Assembly: GCA_029309925.1 (NCBI GenBank)
Contig: JARKND010000005.1
Location: forward strand, 868,001 to 932,000
From: Fulvivirgaceae bacterium JP3-4
GTDB taxonomy: Bacteria; Bacteroidota; Bacteroidia; Cytophagales; Cyclobacteriaceae
DNA: 64,000 nucleotides
Reading direction: 5' to 3'
Shown: positions 16,624-26,025 of the stretch, one piece after another
Position numbering within the stretch: the first letter of the stretch is position 1
Layout of the letters: each line of letters begins with the position of its first letter
Program-made: the position numbers and the translations under genes
Notes under the pieces: generated by a model
The model's database searches: none
The model's input: the letters and a program-made list of their open reading frames with translations, nothing else
What the model was told of the DNA's origin: nothing

Positions 16624-16860
16624 ATGGATAAAAAAGATCTCATAGATCAATTATTAAGTCAGGGTTTGACCGCTGGCGACAACGTTCAGGTGACAACTGA
16701 AAAAGAAGTCCTCGTTGGAAAATTGACTGATGCAAAAGTTAAGGAGGTTGACAAAAAAGAATATATTGGTATAACTGTGAGCGCGCCTAAGGGCAAGGTC
16801 GTTGCTCCAATTCCAAAGCCAATTCTAGTTAGTTCAATCGTATCTATACAGAAATTATAG
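16624..16860 (+). CDS. Small hypothetical protein inside the hsd operon
   Basis: A 78-residue protein if started at 16624 (MDKKDLIDQLL); an ATG at 16606 would overlap hsdS by 8 bases. After an N-terminal helix the sequence is beta-rich with alternating polar and hydrophobic residues (GDNVQVTTEKEVLVGKLTDAKV, then GITVSAPKGKVV), suggesting a small SH3-like barrel. I do not recognise the family. It lies 10 bases after hsdS and 3 bases before hsdR, so it is co-transcribed with the restriction system and may modulate it or simply be a passenger. Confidence 0.7.
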   Translation: MDKKDLIDQLLSQGLTAGDNVQVTTEKEVLVGKLTDAKVKEVDKKEYIGITVSAPKGKVVAPIPKPILVSSIVSIQKL

Positions 16861-16863
16861 GCG

Positions 16864-19761
16864 ATGTCAATTCAATCAGAGGCGATATTAGAAAACAATC
16901 TCATCCAGCAATTAATTGGATTGGATTATCAATCTAAACGCATTGCTGATGGAGCCGAGTTATTATCCAACCTTCAAATACAACTTGAGTCTTTCAATAA
17001 AACATCCTTTTCACAAAAGGAATTTAACGCCATTCTCAACCACCTCGCCAAAGGCAATGTATTCGATAAGGCAAAAACACTGAAAGACCGTTACAATCTT
17101 TTTCGTGAAGATGGCACTTCGTTCTATGTTCGCTTTTTTAATAGTGAAGCACCTTCAAAAAACCTGTACCAGGTTAGCAACCAGATAACACTTGAGGGCA
17201 GCTACAAAAACCGGTTCGATGTAACGTTGCTCGTCAACGGGTTGCCGCTGGTGCAAATTGAACTCAAGCGCAAGGGCATTGAAATCAAAGAAGCGTTTAA
17301 CCAGATCAACCGGTATCAAAAGCATTCGTTCTGGAGTAACCACGGTTTGTTTCAGTATGTGCAGTTATTTGTCATCAGCAACGGAGTAAACACAAAATAT
17401 TTAGCCAACAATGAGTTGCAGTCGGTACTGCAAACCTTTTTCTGGGCGGATGAGAACAACAAGAACATTACCGAACTCACGGCATTTGCAAACGCATTTC
17501 TCAATCCAGCCCACCTAGGCAACTACATTTCGCACTATGTGGTATTGAACGAAACCTTCAAGAACCTGATGGTGCTGCGACCTTATCAATACTATGCGGT
17601 AGAGAACATCATCAAACAAGTAAGCACCACCAACGATAATGGTTACATCTGGCATACAACAGGCTCAGGCAAAACACTTACTTCATTTAAGGCGAGCCAG
17701 ATTATTATGGACTTGCCACAGGTGTATAAAGTGGTATTTGTTGTCGACCGCAAAGACCTCGACTACCAAACCATGAACGAGTTTAACGCGTTCAAGAAAG
17801 ACAGCGTGGATGCAACGAATAATACGACAACACTTGTAGGCCAACTAACTGATAATCCAAAATACCTCACAGAAACCAGAAATTCGAAACTGGTACTCAC
17901 CACGATTCAGAAGCTGAACAACGCCATCAACAAAGCTCATTTCGAAAACAAGCTCACGCACCTGCGCGATAAAAAAATCGTGTTCATTTTCGATGAATGT
18001 CACCGCTCACAATTTGGCGATACGCACGACCGGATCAAAAGATACTTTCACAAAGCTCAACTCTTTGGATTTACTGGTACTCCGATCTTTGCTGACAATG
18101 CCAGCAAGAATGAGTATGGCAAACGTACTACTAAAGACTTATTTGGAAAGTGCTTGCATAAGTACGTAATCACCGATGCCATCCGTGATCAAAATGTGCT
18201 ACGCTTTGGAATTGAATACATAGGCAAGTACAAACAGAAAGGAAATACACTAATAGATATTGAAGTAGAGGATATTGACCGCCCGGAAGTACTAAATGAC
18301 CCGAAGCGATTGGAGAAAATTGCCGATTATATACTTAAGTACCACAATCAAAAAACCTTCGACAAAGAATTTTCTGCTTTGTTCGCTGTAAGCAGCATCG
18401 AAAACCTGATCAAGTACTACGAGATTTTCAGACGCAAAAAGGAAGCTGGTGAACATGACCTTCGCATCGCTACAATTTTCACATATGGAGTGAATGACGA
18501 TGATGAAGACGCACAGGATTTTCTGCCTGATGATTTACCGATTGCGGCTGACCCGAAAGTAAACTACCAGTCTTCTCACAATCGCGATAAGTTAGAAACC
18601 TTCATTGCCGACTATAACAAACTGTACGGCACCGCCTTCTCCACCAAAGACGACAGACTATTTGAAGGATATTTTAAAGATATCAGCAAACGCCTGAAAG
18701 AGCGCGAAAAGCGATCGTTCGATGATCAGAAAGATCGACTTGATTTACTGCTGGTAGTAAATATGTTCCTCACCGGTTTCGATGCAAAGAAGGTGAACAC
18801 CCTCTACGTGGATAAGAATCTGAAGCATCATGGATTGCTCCAGGCGTATTCACGCACAAACCGGATTCTTGGCGAAAAGAAATCGCAAGGAAACATCTTA
18901 GTCTTCCGTAACCTGAAAGAGGCTACAGACAAATCAATTACTTTGTTTTCGAACAAGGAAGCCATTGAAGAAATCATCCTCCCACCATTCGAAAAGATTG
19001 CTGAGAAGTTTGATGAAGCCTTGAAAAATTTGTTGGCTATTGCACCCACCTGGCAAAGTGTTGATGATCTCGCCAGCGAAGAAGATGAAGCAGCTTTCAT
19101 TAAAGCCTTCCGCGCACTATTAAGAGCGAAGAACGTGCTTGAGTCCTACACGGATTTCAGTTGGGAGGGATTGGGCATTGACGAAGAAACATTCCTCAGC
19201 TACCAAACCAAGTACATCGATCTTTACGACAAGGTAAAGCGCGACAACGCAAAGATTAAAACTTCCATCCTCAACGACATTGACTTCGAAGTCGAGCTCA
19301 TTCACCGCGACATCATTAATGTTGCCTACATTATTAAGCTGATCACCAAACTCAAGCAGTCCAAAACCAGCGAAGCCGCCAAACAGAAAAAGGCCATCAT
19401 GGAATTGCTTAATAGCGAAGTGCAACTACGCAGTAAACGCGAACTGATAGAAAAGTTCATTGAAGAAAACCTTCCCAAGATTGCCGATGCCGACAACATC
19501 CAGGACGAGTTCGAACAATACTGGCAAGACCAGAAAGTACTGGCCCTCGCCAAACTCTGCGATGAAGAACATTTGGACAAAGAACAATTCCAAGCATTAA
19601 TCGATGCTTATATCTTCAGCGGTCAGGAGCCGCTCCGCGATGACGTTCTGAAATGCTTAGGGGATCGGCCAAGTATTTTACAGGCTCGGACGATTGGAGA
19701 GAGGATTATTGCGAAGATGAAAGAGTATGTAGAGGTGTTTGTGAGCGCGATGATGGCATAA
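16864..19761 (+). CDS. hsdR: Type I restriction-modification endonuclease/translocase subunit HsdR
   Basis: A 965-residue restriction subunit. The N-terminal PD-(D/E)XK nuclease has D119 and E133-L-K135 (RFDVTLLV then IELKRKG). The SF2 translocase follows: Walker A TGSGKT at 266-271, Walker B DECH at 377-380, motif III GFTGTPIF, and motif VI (LQAYSRTNRILG). The C-terminal part is helical and should contact HsdM/HsdS. The complex translocates DNA with ATP and cuts far from unmethylated sites. It is 3 bases from the small ORF and is the last gene of the operon; a hairpin at 19866-19905 follows. All key residues are present. Confidence 0.96.
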   Translation: MSIQSEAILENNLIQQLIGLDYQSKRIADGAELLSNLQIQLESFNKTSFSQKEFNAILNHLAKGNVFDKAKTLKDRYNLFREDGTSFYVRFFNSEAPSKNLYQVSNQITLEGSYKNRFDVTLLVNGLPLVQIELKRKGIEIKEAFNQINRYQKHSFWSNHGLFQYVQLFVISNGVNTKYLANNELQSVLQTFFWADENNKNITELTAFANAFLNPAHLGNYISHYVVLNETFKNLMVLRPYQYYAVENIIKQVSTTNDNGYIWHTTGSGKTLTSFKASQIIMDLPQVYKVVFVVDRKDLDYQTMNEFNAFKKDSVDATNNTTTLVGQLTDNPKYLTETRNSKLVLTTIQKLNNAINKAHFENKLTHLRDKKIVFIFDECHRSQFGDTHDRIKRYFHKAQLFGFTGTPIFADNASKNEYGKRTTKDLFGKCLHKYVITDAIRDQNVLRFGIEYIGKYKQKGNTLIDIEVEDIDRPEVLNDPKRLEKIADYILKYHNQKTFDKEFSALFAVSSIENLIKYYEIFRRKKEAGEHDLRIATIFTYGVNDDDEDAQDFLPDDLPIAADPKVNYQSSHNRDKLETFIADYNKLYGTAFSTKDDRLFEGYFKDISKRLKEREKRSFDDQKDRLDLLLVVNMFLTGFDAKKVNTLYVDKNLKHHGLLQAYSRTNRILGEKKSQGNILVFRNLKEATDKSITLFSNKEAIEEIILPPFEKIAEKFDEALKNLLAIAPTWQSVDDLASEEDEAAFIKAFRALLRAKNVLESYTDFSWEGLGIDEETFLSYQTKYIDLYDKVKRDNAKIKTSILNDIDFEVELIHRDIINVAYIIKLITKLKQSKTSEAAKQKKAIMELLNSEVQLRSKRELIEKFIEENLPKIADADNIQDEFEQYWQDQKVLALAKLCDEEHLDKEQFQALIDAYIFSGQEPLRDDVLKCLGDRPSILQARTIGERIIAKMKEYVEVFVSAMMA

Positions 19762-19865
19762 AGGGGAATGTCCCTTAATCTTAATAGGCATTTTCCGACC
19801 GCCTTAAATTAACCTGGGCAGCTGAGATTTTTTTCATTGAAACAAATTTTTTAACTTCAAAACTG

Positions 19866-19905
19866 AGCCCATACTCATTGCGCGTAGCATTGAGCTATGG
19901 GCTTT
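19866..19905 (+). terminator. Terminator-like hairpin between hsdR and the RT-nitrilase gene
   Basis: AGCCCATA...TATGGGCT arms extend into TCATTGC/GCATTGA and are followed by TTTT, 105 bases past hsdR and 17 bases before the RT start. It probably ends the hsd transcript, and its position so close to the next start codon could also place it in that gene's leader. Confidence 0.65.
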
Positions 19906-19922
19906 TGCCTTAATCCCCGCTC

Positions 19923-22900
19923 ATGAAAATGAAATCTAGTATCCCCAATGTGACTCCAGAGGAGCTCAAAGTTGCTTTCAAGAAACTCCAAGCATACTCA
20001 TATTTTGACAACTACGACCTCATTTTAAGAGAAAAAATCGCAGAATTCAAACTTGACCTCGAGAACAACTTAGCTAGTTGTCTTGAGAGAATTCAGAATG
20101 AGGAGCCTCTCCGAACTTTATTCTCAAGAGATCGTTTTGGAATAACCTTTTTTCCAAAAAAAGTCAACCAAAACACACCTTCGCTTCCGCAAAGCTTTTA
20201 CACCAATACTCGCCTTGAATTTTCAAACGAAATTACTAAGCCCTTACTTTTTGCTGATTTTCCTGTGGAGTTTCATTTGATTTCTGTCATATGGCTAACG
20301 AGATATGGGAAAGATTTAGAGCATCAAATTTCAAAATCGTCTTTTGGAAATCGCCTAATAATCGATCGGGAAAAAAATAATGTGCCTTCTGGCAGAGCGT
20401 TGTTTAAGCCGTACGTTAAACAGTTCCAAAAATGGTGGTCAACTGCTATTTCTGAAACAAAGGCGCTTCTTGAAAAAGGAAACAATGTGACCATTATAAA
20501 TTTCGATCTACATTCATTTTACAATTCAATTCGGTTTGACTTCAAGGATCTTGAAGATGAATTTTCCGACATGGCAAAAGATCCACTCCATAAAACGTTT
20601 GTTAGGATTCATGTTGAATATGCTGCTTTGTTGAAGGATAAAAGTCCCTCCTTGAATGACGGTTCCAATGGTGTTCCATTGCCGATAGGTTTCCTTTCTT
20701 CACACGTTCTTGCAAATTGGTACTTGAGAAAGTTAGATCCTTTTATTGAGAAGGATCTAAGACCTGTTTATTACGGCAGGTATGTTGATGATTTTATCAT
20801 TGTTGTAAAAGATACCATACTAAGCGCAGGGGAGATCAATAGTAACATGAATACTTCGTCACAGGGCGGAGCGACAGATGTAACTTTAATGTATCTGACA
20901 AAGTATTTTTCGAACATTTTCAAAGTTGGCGCTGATAATGAAATAGCGCTAGCGGTTAAGCCTTATGAATATTTAAAGCTCAATAAAGACAAAGTATTCA
21001 TTTACCAGTTTGATTCGAAGCACTCTCCAAACCTGATAGAGAAGTTTGTAGAGGAGCAGAAAGAACGAACTAGTATGTTTCGCTTTCTATCAGACAATGA
21101 GGATGAATATTTTGATGACTTCGATGCCTTGTCTGCCGAAGCTGGGTTAGAAGACATTGACTCATCCTCCATGAGATTCAAGAATTTTGAAGACAGCAAA
21201 TACAAATTTTCCGCATTCCTTAGTAAGCTTATAAAACGCAGGGTTGTAAAGGGAAAAGGATATAAAGATAATGAGGCTGACAAGATTTTAAGATACTTCA
21301 AAAACAGTTTCTTAATAAAGCACTATTACTTCTGGGAGAAACTTTTAACAATGACGGTCGTGTTTGATAGACCGGATCTTTTCCGTAAACTCTTTACAAA
21401 CATCCAGGCGGAAATCAATGTCATTAGAACTCCTGATAAGTCAGAATATGCTGTGACAGCTGATGAGTACAAGAACACGTTAAAGACATTTTTACGATTG
21501 TCTATCTCTATGGCAGTGGGGTTCGACCCGCAGTTCATCAATGGAAATAAATCGATGGCAATTGTCCTTGAAAAATATTTTGAATCATTATTTAGTGTAT
21601 TTCCGATCGATCAGTTGTACATCTTTCGCAATGTGTGTTTGCTAAGGAATACGTTTTCCTTTTACCCGTTGCTGCCGTATACAATCGCGGCTCATTCGTC
21701 TAGCATAAGTTTGATCGATGCTAATGCCATCTACAAAGCCGGTGGTGGAGATAAGCTGGCAATCAAATCTGATAGTAGGGAATATTTGCCTGTACGCGTA
21801 AAGTTTTGGCAGGCGGCATTATTGATGTATTATAAAAATTTGCTTAACCAAGTTCCACGCACAACAGAGAATGAAAAGCGCTGGTATAACGATCGATTTG
21901 GTAATGGAAAAATACTGGATGAAGCTTTTGAGTTATTTGCTGATATTAACAATGTTGAAAACAGAGAAGTTATTAAGGGCCAATACTTCTCGCATAAATA
22001 TGATGAAAATTTCTTGCCGGAATACCCTGACTCCGACATCAATCACCTGGCTCAATCAAGATTTAATAACTCGGCCCTACACGAGGTTCATATACCGTAC
22101 AATGGCGAGAAGAAAGAAACAATCCGGGTGTGCATCGTAAATAAATATGTTTCGTTTGCGGACTTTGAAAAAAGTGTTGATGGTCATCCAAACACAACAC
22201 CGACAGTGGCAGAAGTATTTGATAATATATTAGATGATGTCTCATTAGTAAAAAACTGTGACCTTTTTATACTTCCAGAATTGAGTCTCCCACATCGATT
22301 CCTTGATAGGTATACCGAACAAGTTGAGCGGAGACAAATTGGATTTGTATCAGGGATTGAGCATTTGAACTATCAAAACGTTGCATATAATTTCGTTATA
22401 ACTGTTTTACCTGTGGTTGTGGACTCAGTGGCAGACGCAATTCCCGTTTTGCGTCTAAAAAATCACTACGCGCCAGAAGAGGAAGCATGGCTGAGAGAGA
22501 AACGAAAAATAGTGCCTAAGCCAAACCCTTACCGTTATGATTTATTTATATGGCGTGGTTTCTATTTCTCAACCTATTACTGTTATGAGTTAGCTGATAT
22601 TTTTCATCGTAATGCATTTTACTCAAAAGTTGACGCGATATTTGCACCTGTATGGAATCAAGACACGCATTACTACAACAATTTAATTGATGCAGCGACA
22701 CGGGATATGCATTGCTACTTTGTAGTTGTTAATACTGCGCAGTACGGCTTTTCGAAAATTGCCAGGCCCCGCGACCATGTAAATAAGGAAAAGGTTTTGG
22801 TAAAGGGAGGCACACAAAAGGATTATACCTTCACTTTGCTTGTTGGCGATTTGAAAATTAAGGACCTGAGAGAATTTCAATCATTGGAATACCTAGGACA

Positions 22901-23009
22901 GAAAAGGTTGAATGGAGATAAATCGTCTTTTAAACCTACGCCACCAGATTTCCCACAAAAAAATGTTACAAAGCGGTCGTCCGGAAGTTCAATTTTGATT
23001 GGAGATTAA
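19923..23009 (+). CDS. drt1a: Defence-associated reverse transcriptase fused to a nitrilase domain (DRT type 1 / UG1-like)
   Basis: A 1028-residue protein. The reverse transcriptase lies in residues about 100-370: motif A INFDLHSFYNS with D195, motif B PIGFLSSHVLANWYL (about 254-268), and motif C YVDD at 287-290. A long helical linker follows, and about 735-975 is a nitrilase fold with the complete triad E786 (LPELSLP), K846 (RLKNHYAPEEE) and C887 (YYCYEL). An RT joined to a C-terminal nitrilase is the hallmark of the UG1 group, described as DRT type 1, which protects against phages; the cDNA product and nitrilase substrate are not known to me. It sits between a type I RM operon and a small membrane protein gene. 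Start at 19923 (MKMKSS); Met3 is equally possible. Confidence 0.9.
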   Translation: MKMKSSIPNVTPEELKVAFKKLQAYSYFDNYDLILREKIAEFKLDLENNLASCLERIQNEEPLRTLFSRDRFGITFFPKKVNQNTPSLPQSFYTNTRLEFSNEITKPLLFADFPVEFHLISVIWLTRYGKDLEHQISKSSFGNRLIIDREKNNVPSGRALFKPYVKQFQKWWSTAISETKALLEKGNNVTIINFDLHSFYNSIRFDFKDLEDEFSDMAKDPLHKTFVRIHVEYAALLKDKSPSLNDGSNGVPLPIGFLSSHVLANWYLRKLDPFIEKDLRPVYYGRYVDDFIIVVKDTILSAGEINSNMNTSSQGGATDVTLMYLTKYFSNIFKVGADNEIALAVKPYEYLKLNKDKVFIYQFDSKHSPNLIEKFVEEQKERTSMFRFLSDNEDEYFDDFDALSAEAGLEDIDSSSMRFKNFEDSKYKFSAFLSKLIKRRVVKGKGYKDNEADKILRYFKNSFLIKHYYFWEKLLTMTVVFDRPDLFRKLFTNIQAEINVIRTPDKSEYAVTADEYKNTLKTFLRLSISMAVGFDPQFINGNKSMAIVLEKYFESLFSVFPIDQLYIFRNVCLLRNTFSFYPLLPYTIAAHSSSISLIDANAIYKAGGGDKLAIKSDSREYLPVRVKFWQAALLMYYKNLLNQVPRTTENEKRWYNDRFGNGKILDEAFELFADINNVENREVIKGQYFSHKYDENFLPEYPDSDINHLAQSRFNNSALHEVHIPYNGEKKETIRVCIVNKYVSFADFEKSVDGHPNTTPTVAEVFDNILDDVSLVKNCDLFILPELSLPHRFLDRYTEQVERRQIGFVSGIEHLNYQNVAYNFVITVLPVVVDSVADAIPVLRLKNHYAPEEEAWLREKRKIVPKPNPYRYDLFIWRGFYFSTYYCYELADIFHRNAFYSKVDAIFAPVWNQDTHYYNNLIDAATRDMHCYFVVVNTAQYGFSKIARPRDHVNKEKVLVKGGTQKDYTFTLLVGDLKIKDLREFQSLEYLGQKRLNGDKSSFKPTPPDFPQKNVTKRSSGSSILIGD

Positions 23010-23084
23010 AAGCGCGGTTTCGTTCACGTTTATTGGATTGGCCGGTGGGCCACATAGTTACAAACACTAGTTTAACTAATTCAT

Positions 23085-23435
23085 ATGGGACTCGGAGCAA
23101 TAATAAATTATTCGCTTGGCATCATAGCGTTGATCCTTTACTACCAGACTGAAAGGAACGTGCTATTTTGGCTCTGCCTTGTAGTACTGTTTGCTGTTTT
23201 TTGGACCCATGGCATTATGCACAACTTTGCAATGGATATTGCGAAAGTAAAAAGAGACTTATTGCTAAGAAATCTTGAGCGTGAACAAGGCGGAGAGGCT
23301 GAAATAAATCGGCTTAAGTCCGCCCCTTTGAAGATATCAAAACAAGATCTGAACGCGGTTCCAAATCACCTTACAATAGCGAACATGTGTTGGACGATAC
23401 TACTCTATGTGCTATTGGTGGTTGCACTGTTTTAG
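23085..23435 (+). CDS. Small three-helix membrane protein next to the RT-nitrilase
   Basis: A 116-residue protein with hydrophobic segments at about 4-20, 26-45 and 98-115, and a charged, probably cytoplasmic loop of about 50 residues (KVKRDLLLRNLEREQGGEAEINRLK) between the second and third. It starts 75 bases after the RT-nitrilase stop, on the same strand, with no terminator visible between. My recollection is that DRT type 1 loci can carry a second small membrane gene, and its position fits a membrane effector or anchor; that link is inference. Start MGLGAI follows TAATTCAT. Confidence 0.72.
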   Translation: MGLGAIINYSLGIIALILYYQTERNVLFWLCLVVLFAVFWTHGIMHNFAMDIAKVKRDLLLRNLEREQGGEAEINRLKSAPLKISKQDLNAVPNHLTIANMCWTILLYVLLVVALF

Positions 23436-23466
23436 CGACAATTTTGGCCATTGTTGACCAACTCAA

Positions 23467-23585
23467 ACCCATCCGCTTACACACTTCAACCATATCACCG
23501 CCCGAAGTCATGCGATCTTTTAATGCCGCGGTTGGTGTTCCGATCTGCCCCGCCCGATCCGCCCGGGTTGGTGTTCTTCACCAAC
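23467..23585. repeat. REP-like dispersed repeat with hairpin, copy A
   Basis: Contains CGCTTACACACTTCAACCATATCACCGC-like text matched at 27523-27560, and GTTGGTG-TTCTT-CACCAAC, a hairpin (23567-23585) preceded by TCCGCCCG as in copy B (27489-27523). The order of blocks differs between copies. The rest of 23436-24039 shows no convincing gene or RNA. Confidence 0.6.
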
Positions 23586-24039
23586 ACGTCAACCTAAGAC
23601 TCCCACGCTGATCAATCACTTTGACTTAGTGCGGCACAAGCCGTTTGTCAATTGGTTAACGCTTTTATAACCGCAGCTAAAAAATGCAAAACCGCGAAAA
23701 CACACAACAGCCGCGCACGCTACTCATTTACTACTGCTGTAGCGCAATCTTTGAGCGGAGTGCTGCACGCATTGACTCCTACACTCAAATGCCGAAGCGC
23801 TGTACAGAAGCTTGTAACCTCTTGAACGGTAAAGATCACTCGTGTCATTAAACTTACGACTGAGGCTATGGCTGAGATGACCGCTGTACTGAATCCAGGG
23901 TATTGGCCGGGTTAATTTTGTTTAGCTGGGATATCAATTTTACTGGTCGAGGTCCAAAGTATGTGCTCGTGGGTTCAGAAGGTTGTGCTGCATTGGTAAC
24001 GCCAATTAATTTCATTGGATAAAACTAACCCTAGTAACA

Positions 24040-24507
24040 ATGGCTTATCAAAACATCAGCTATGCCCTTTCACCCGAAGTAATGCAGCAGGTGAAAGCTG
24101 CAATTGAAACCGTCAACACGAGCCTTCCATTCCTGGTCACGCTAACACCAGATGAGAAACGTGCCCTTGTCAAGCTTGGACCCAAGAGTGCAGACTTTGT
24201 GAATGATGCCTCGGCAGCGGTTGGCGCCTTTCCAAACATCCTGCCGCAAAGCTTCAACGTACTCGAGTACCAGCGTGACACAAAGTTGTTTGCGCACCTG
24301 AGCGAAATCAAGATGCTGCTGGATTCGCTCCAGGAAAAAATCAACAATACTTACTCAGCTGTCGGCAGCGAAGCAATGCAAGCCTCACTGGAAGTGTATG
24401 CATACGTACAAACTGCGAAGGAGAGAGTGCCCGGTATCAAATCCGTTGCTGAGAAACTGAAAGAGCGCTTCAAAAGCCAGGGAGTAAAAAAGAAGGATCC
24501 AGCGTAA
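24040..24507 (+). CDS. Hypothetical helical protein
   Basis: A 155-residue soluble protein that I do not assign to a named family. It is almost entirely alpha-helical with a Lys-rich C-terminus (KLKERFKSQGVKKKDPA). The central segment (LVTLTPDEKRALVKLGPKSADFVNDA) looks conserved in character, with regular hydrophobic spacing. No signal peptide or membrane segment is present. It has its own terminator at 24531-24564 and sits between the RT-nitrilase pair and a PD-(D/E)XK-like gene, so it could be cargo of the defence island. Codon usage is unremarkable. Confidence 0.78.
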   Translation: MAYQNISYALSPEVMQQVKAAIETVNTSLPFLVTLTPDEKRALVKLGPKSADFVNDASAAVGAFPNILPQSFNVLEYQRDTKLFAHLSEIKMLLDSLQEKINNTYSAVGSEAMQASLEVYAYVQTAKERVPGIKSVAEKLKERFKSQGVKKKDPA

Positions 24508-24530
24508 TCCATTTTAGCCCGCAACAAGCT

Positions 24531-24564
24531 AAGCCCGGTGGTGTAAACTGTCGGGCTTTTTTGT
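24531..24564 (+). terminator. Rho-independent terminator
   Basis: AAGCCCG and CGGGCTT arms with a 14-base loop followed by TTTTTT, 24 bases after the stop of the 155-aa gene and 51 bases before the next start codon. Confidence 0.85.
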
Positions 24565-24614
24565 TTAGATGCCTCCGACTGTTGTTCTCTCCGATGCATT
24601 AAAGTATTATCTTA

Positions 24615-25547
24615 ATGTCAAAACAAGCCTACGCATTTCGGAAGGATTCGACCCCTGCTAACATGAACACCATTATTAAACCTGAAAAATTGAACATCCG
24701 CGAGCATGTTCAAATCAACGAGAAGTTTATTCAAAATTTGATAGCCGATGACCCATCTATAATCGGTTTGGGTGATCTTTTGTTAGTGAGCAAAGAACGA
24801 ATTCAGCCAAGAGCAGGCCGGCTGGATCTCCTCTTATCGGATCAAGAGTCCGGAAGGCGTTATGAAGTCGAAGTGCAACTTGGTAAGACTGACGAAAGCC
24901 ACATCATCAGAACAATTGAGTATTGGGATATCGAACGAAAGCGATATCCGCAATATGATCACTGTGCTGTAATCATTGCAGAAGATATTACAAGTCGTTT
25001 TTCGAATGTCATTGGTTTATTTAACGGATTTATTCCACTGATCGCCATCCAAATGAATGCTTACAGGTTTGGTGATCAAATTGGCTTAGTGTTCACAAAA
25101 GTTCTCGATGAAATTGAACTCGGTTTAGTCGAGGAGGATGAAGTAGGGAGGGATCAGCCTCTTGCCACAAGAGATTTTTGGGTAAAGAAGTGTTCAATCG
25201 AAACGCTCACCATTGTAGATAAATTCGTTGGCTTGCTTAAAGAGCTGGATCCTTCGCACAATATTCAATACAACAAGACACGGATTGCAATACTGAAAGG
25301 CGACCAGGTCGTTCCCTTCCTCATCCTCCGCCCAAGAAAACGCAATCACGTTGTATTGGTGTTGCGGATACCCAAGTCTGAGAAGATTGATGCGATCCTG
25401 GAAAACAGTGACCTTGATTATATGGATTTTATTCCACGACCACCCAGATATCGAATTAAATTAAGAGCGGAAGACATTTCTCACAGTAATAATGAGCTTA
25501 AGCAGTTGATAGCCGCGGCATTTTCCGAACACATTGCTAACTTATAG
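24615..25547 (+). CDS. PD-(D/E)XK-nuclease-like protein
   Basis: A 310-residue protein (294 if started at Met17, base 24663). The N-terminal half has a PD-(D/E)XK-like core: GRLDLLL with D71, then YEVEVQLGKTDESHIIR with E84/E86 and Q88 in the ExQ variant. The motif GKTDESHIIRTIEYWD and the following AVIIAEDITSRF are strongly patterned, as in a conserved family of unknown role. The C-terminal half (about 190-310) is an alpha/beta domain with basic residues (RPRKRNHVVLVLRI) that could bind nucleic acid. There is no signal peptide. Position inside the island suggests a defence or DNA-processing role; this is not demonstrated. Confidence 0.75.
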   Translation: MSKQAYAFRKDSTPANMNTIIKPEKLNIREHVQINEKFIQNLIADDPSIIGLGDLLLVSKERIQPRAGRLDLLLSDQESGRRYEVEVQLGKTDESHIIRTIEYWDIERKRYPQYDHCAVIIAEDITSRFSNVIGLFNGFIPLIAIQMNAYRFGDQIGLVFTKVLDEIELGLVEEDEVGRDQPLATRDFWVKKCSIETLTIVDKFVGLLKELDPSHNIQYNKTRIAILKGDQVVPFLILRPRKRNHVVLVLRIPKSEKIDAILENSDLDYMDFIPRPPRYRIKLRAEDISHSNNELKQLIAAAFSEHIANL

Positions 25548-25784
25548 TGCACGGGATACGGCAGCTCTTACAAGCAGCCTAATCTAAAGCATACATTCAT
25601 TGACAGTCTTAACTTCCTATGCAAATCGGAACGTGTTGATGTCTTCGCCTTTTGCATTATGCAAAATCACATTCACATGATCTGGCAGATGCTTGGTGAC
25701 CACAAGGCCGAGGATGTTCAAAGGGATTTTCTGCGGTTCACAAGTCAGCAGATCATAAAAGTTTGTAGCTCTATTTTGTACTGA
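25548..25784 (+). pseudogene. Remnant of a REP-associated (Y1/IS200-like) transposase
   Basis: The plus-strand frame from 25548 to a stop at 25782 reads FAFCIMQNHIHMIWQMLGDHK followed by AEDVQRDFLRFTSQQIIK. The HUH pair is within QNHIHMIW, the signature of TnpA/RAYT transposases of the Y1 family. No start codon or N-terminal part is present, the frame begins right after the previous gene's stop, and it is cut by a stop soon after the RFTSQQIIK helix, so the gene is truncated at both ends. REP-like hairpins at 23567-23585 and 27501-27523 flank it, as expected for an old RAYT/REP system. Confidence 0.75.
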
Positions 25785-26025
25785 GGGCTCGTATAAACCC
25801 ACCGCGGTAATGCCTAAAAAAAGCAGTCATGTTTTGTTTACCTCTGTGCCTCGGCACTTTCACTGGAATACATTCACAACTGCTTAAAACACTTCATTTT
25901 CATCCATTGATTAAGCGAAAATCTTTTTTTAGCAAAAAAGTTGGACATTTTTTGAAATGTTTTTCGTGGTAGCTTTCTTAATTCGTTTTATCAATTCCTG
26001 GTGGCCTTTAATTTTGTCTGGGGTT

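Noticed and set aside
19923-23009. Group II intron or retron reverse transcriptase
   Set aside because: No maturase/intron structure, no msr/msd-like region identified, and a C-terminal nitrilase domain is present, which points to the UG1 group.
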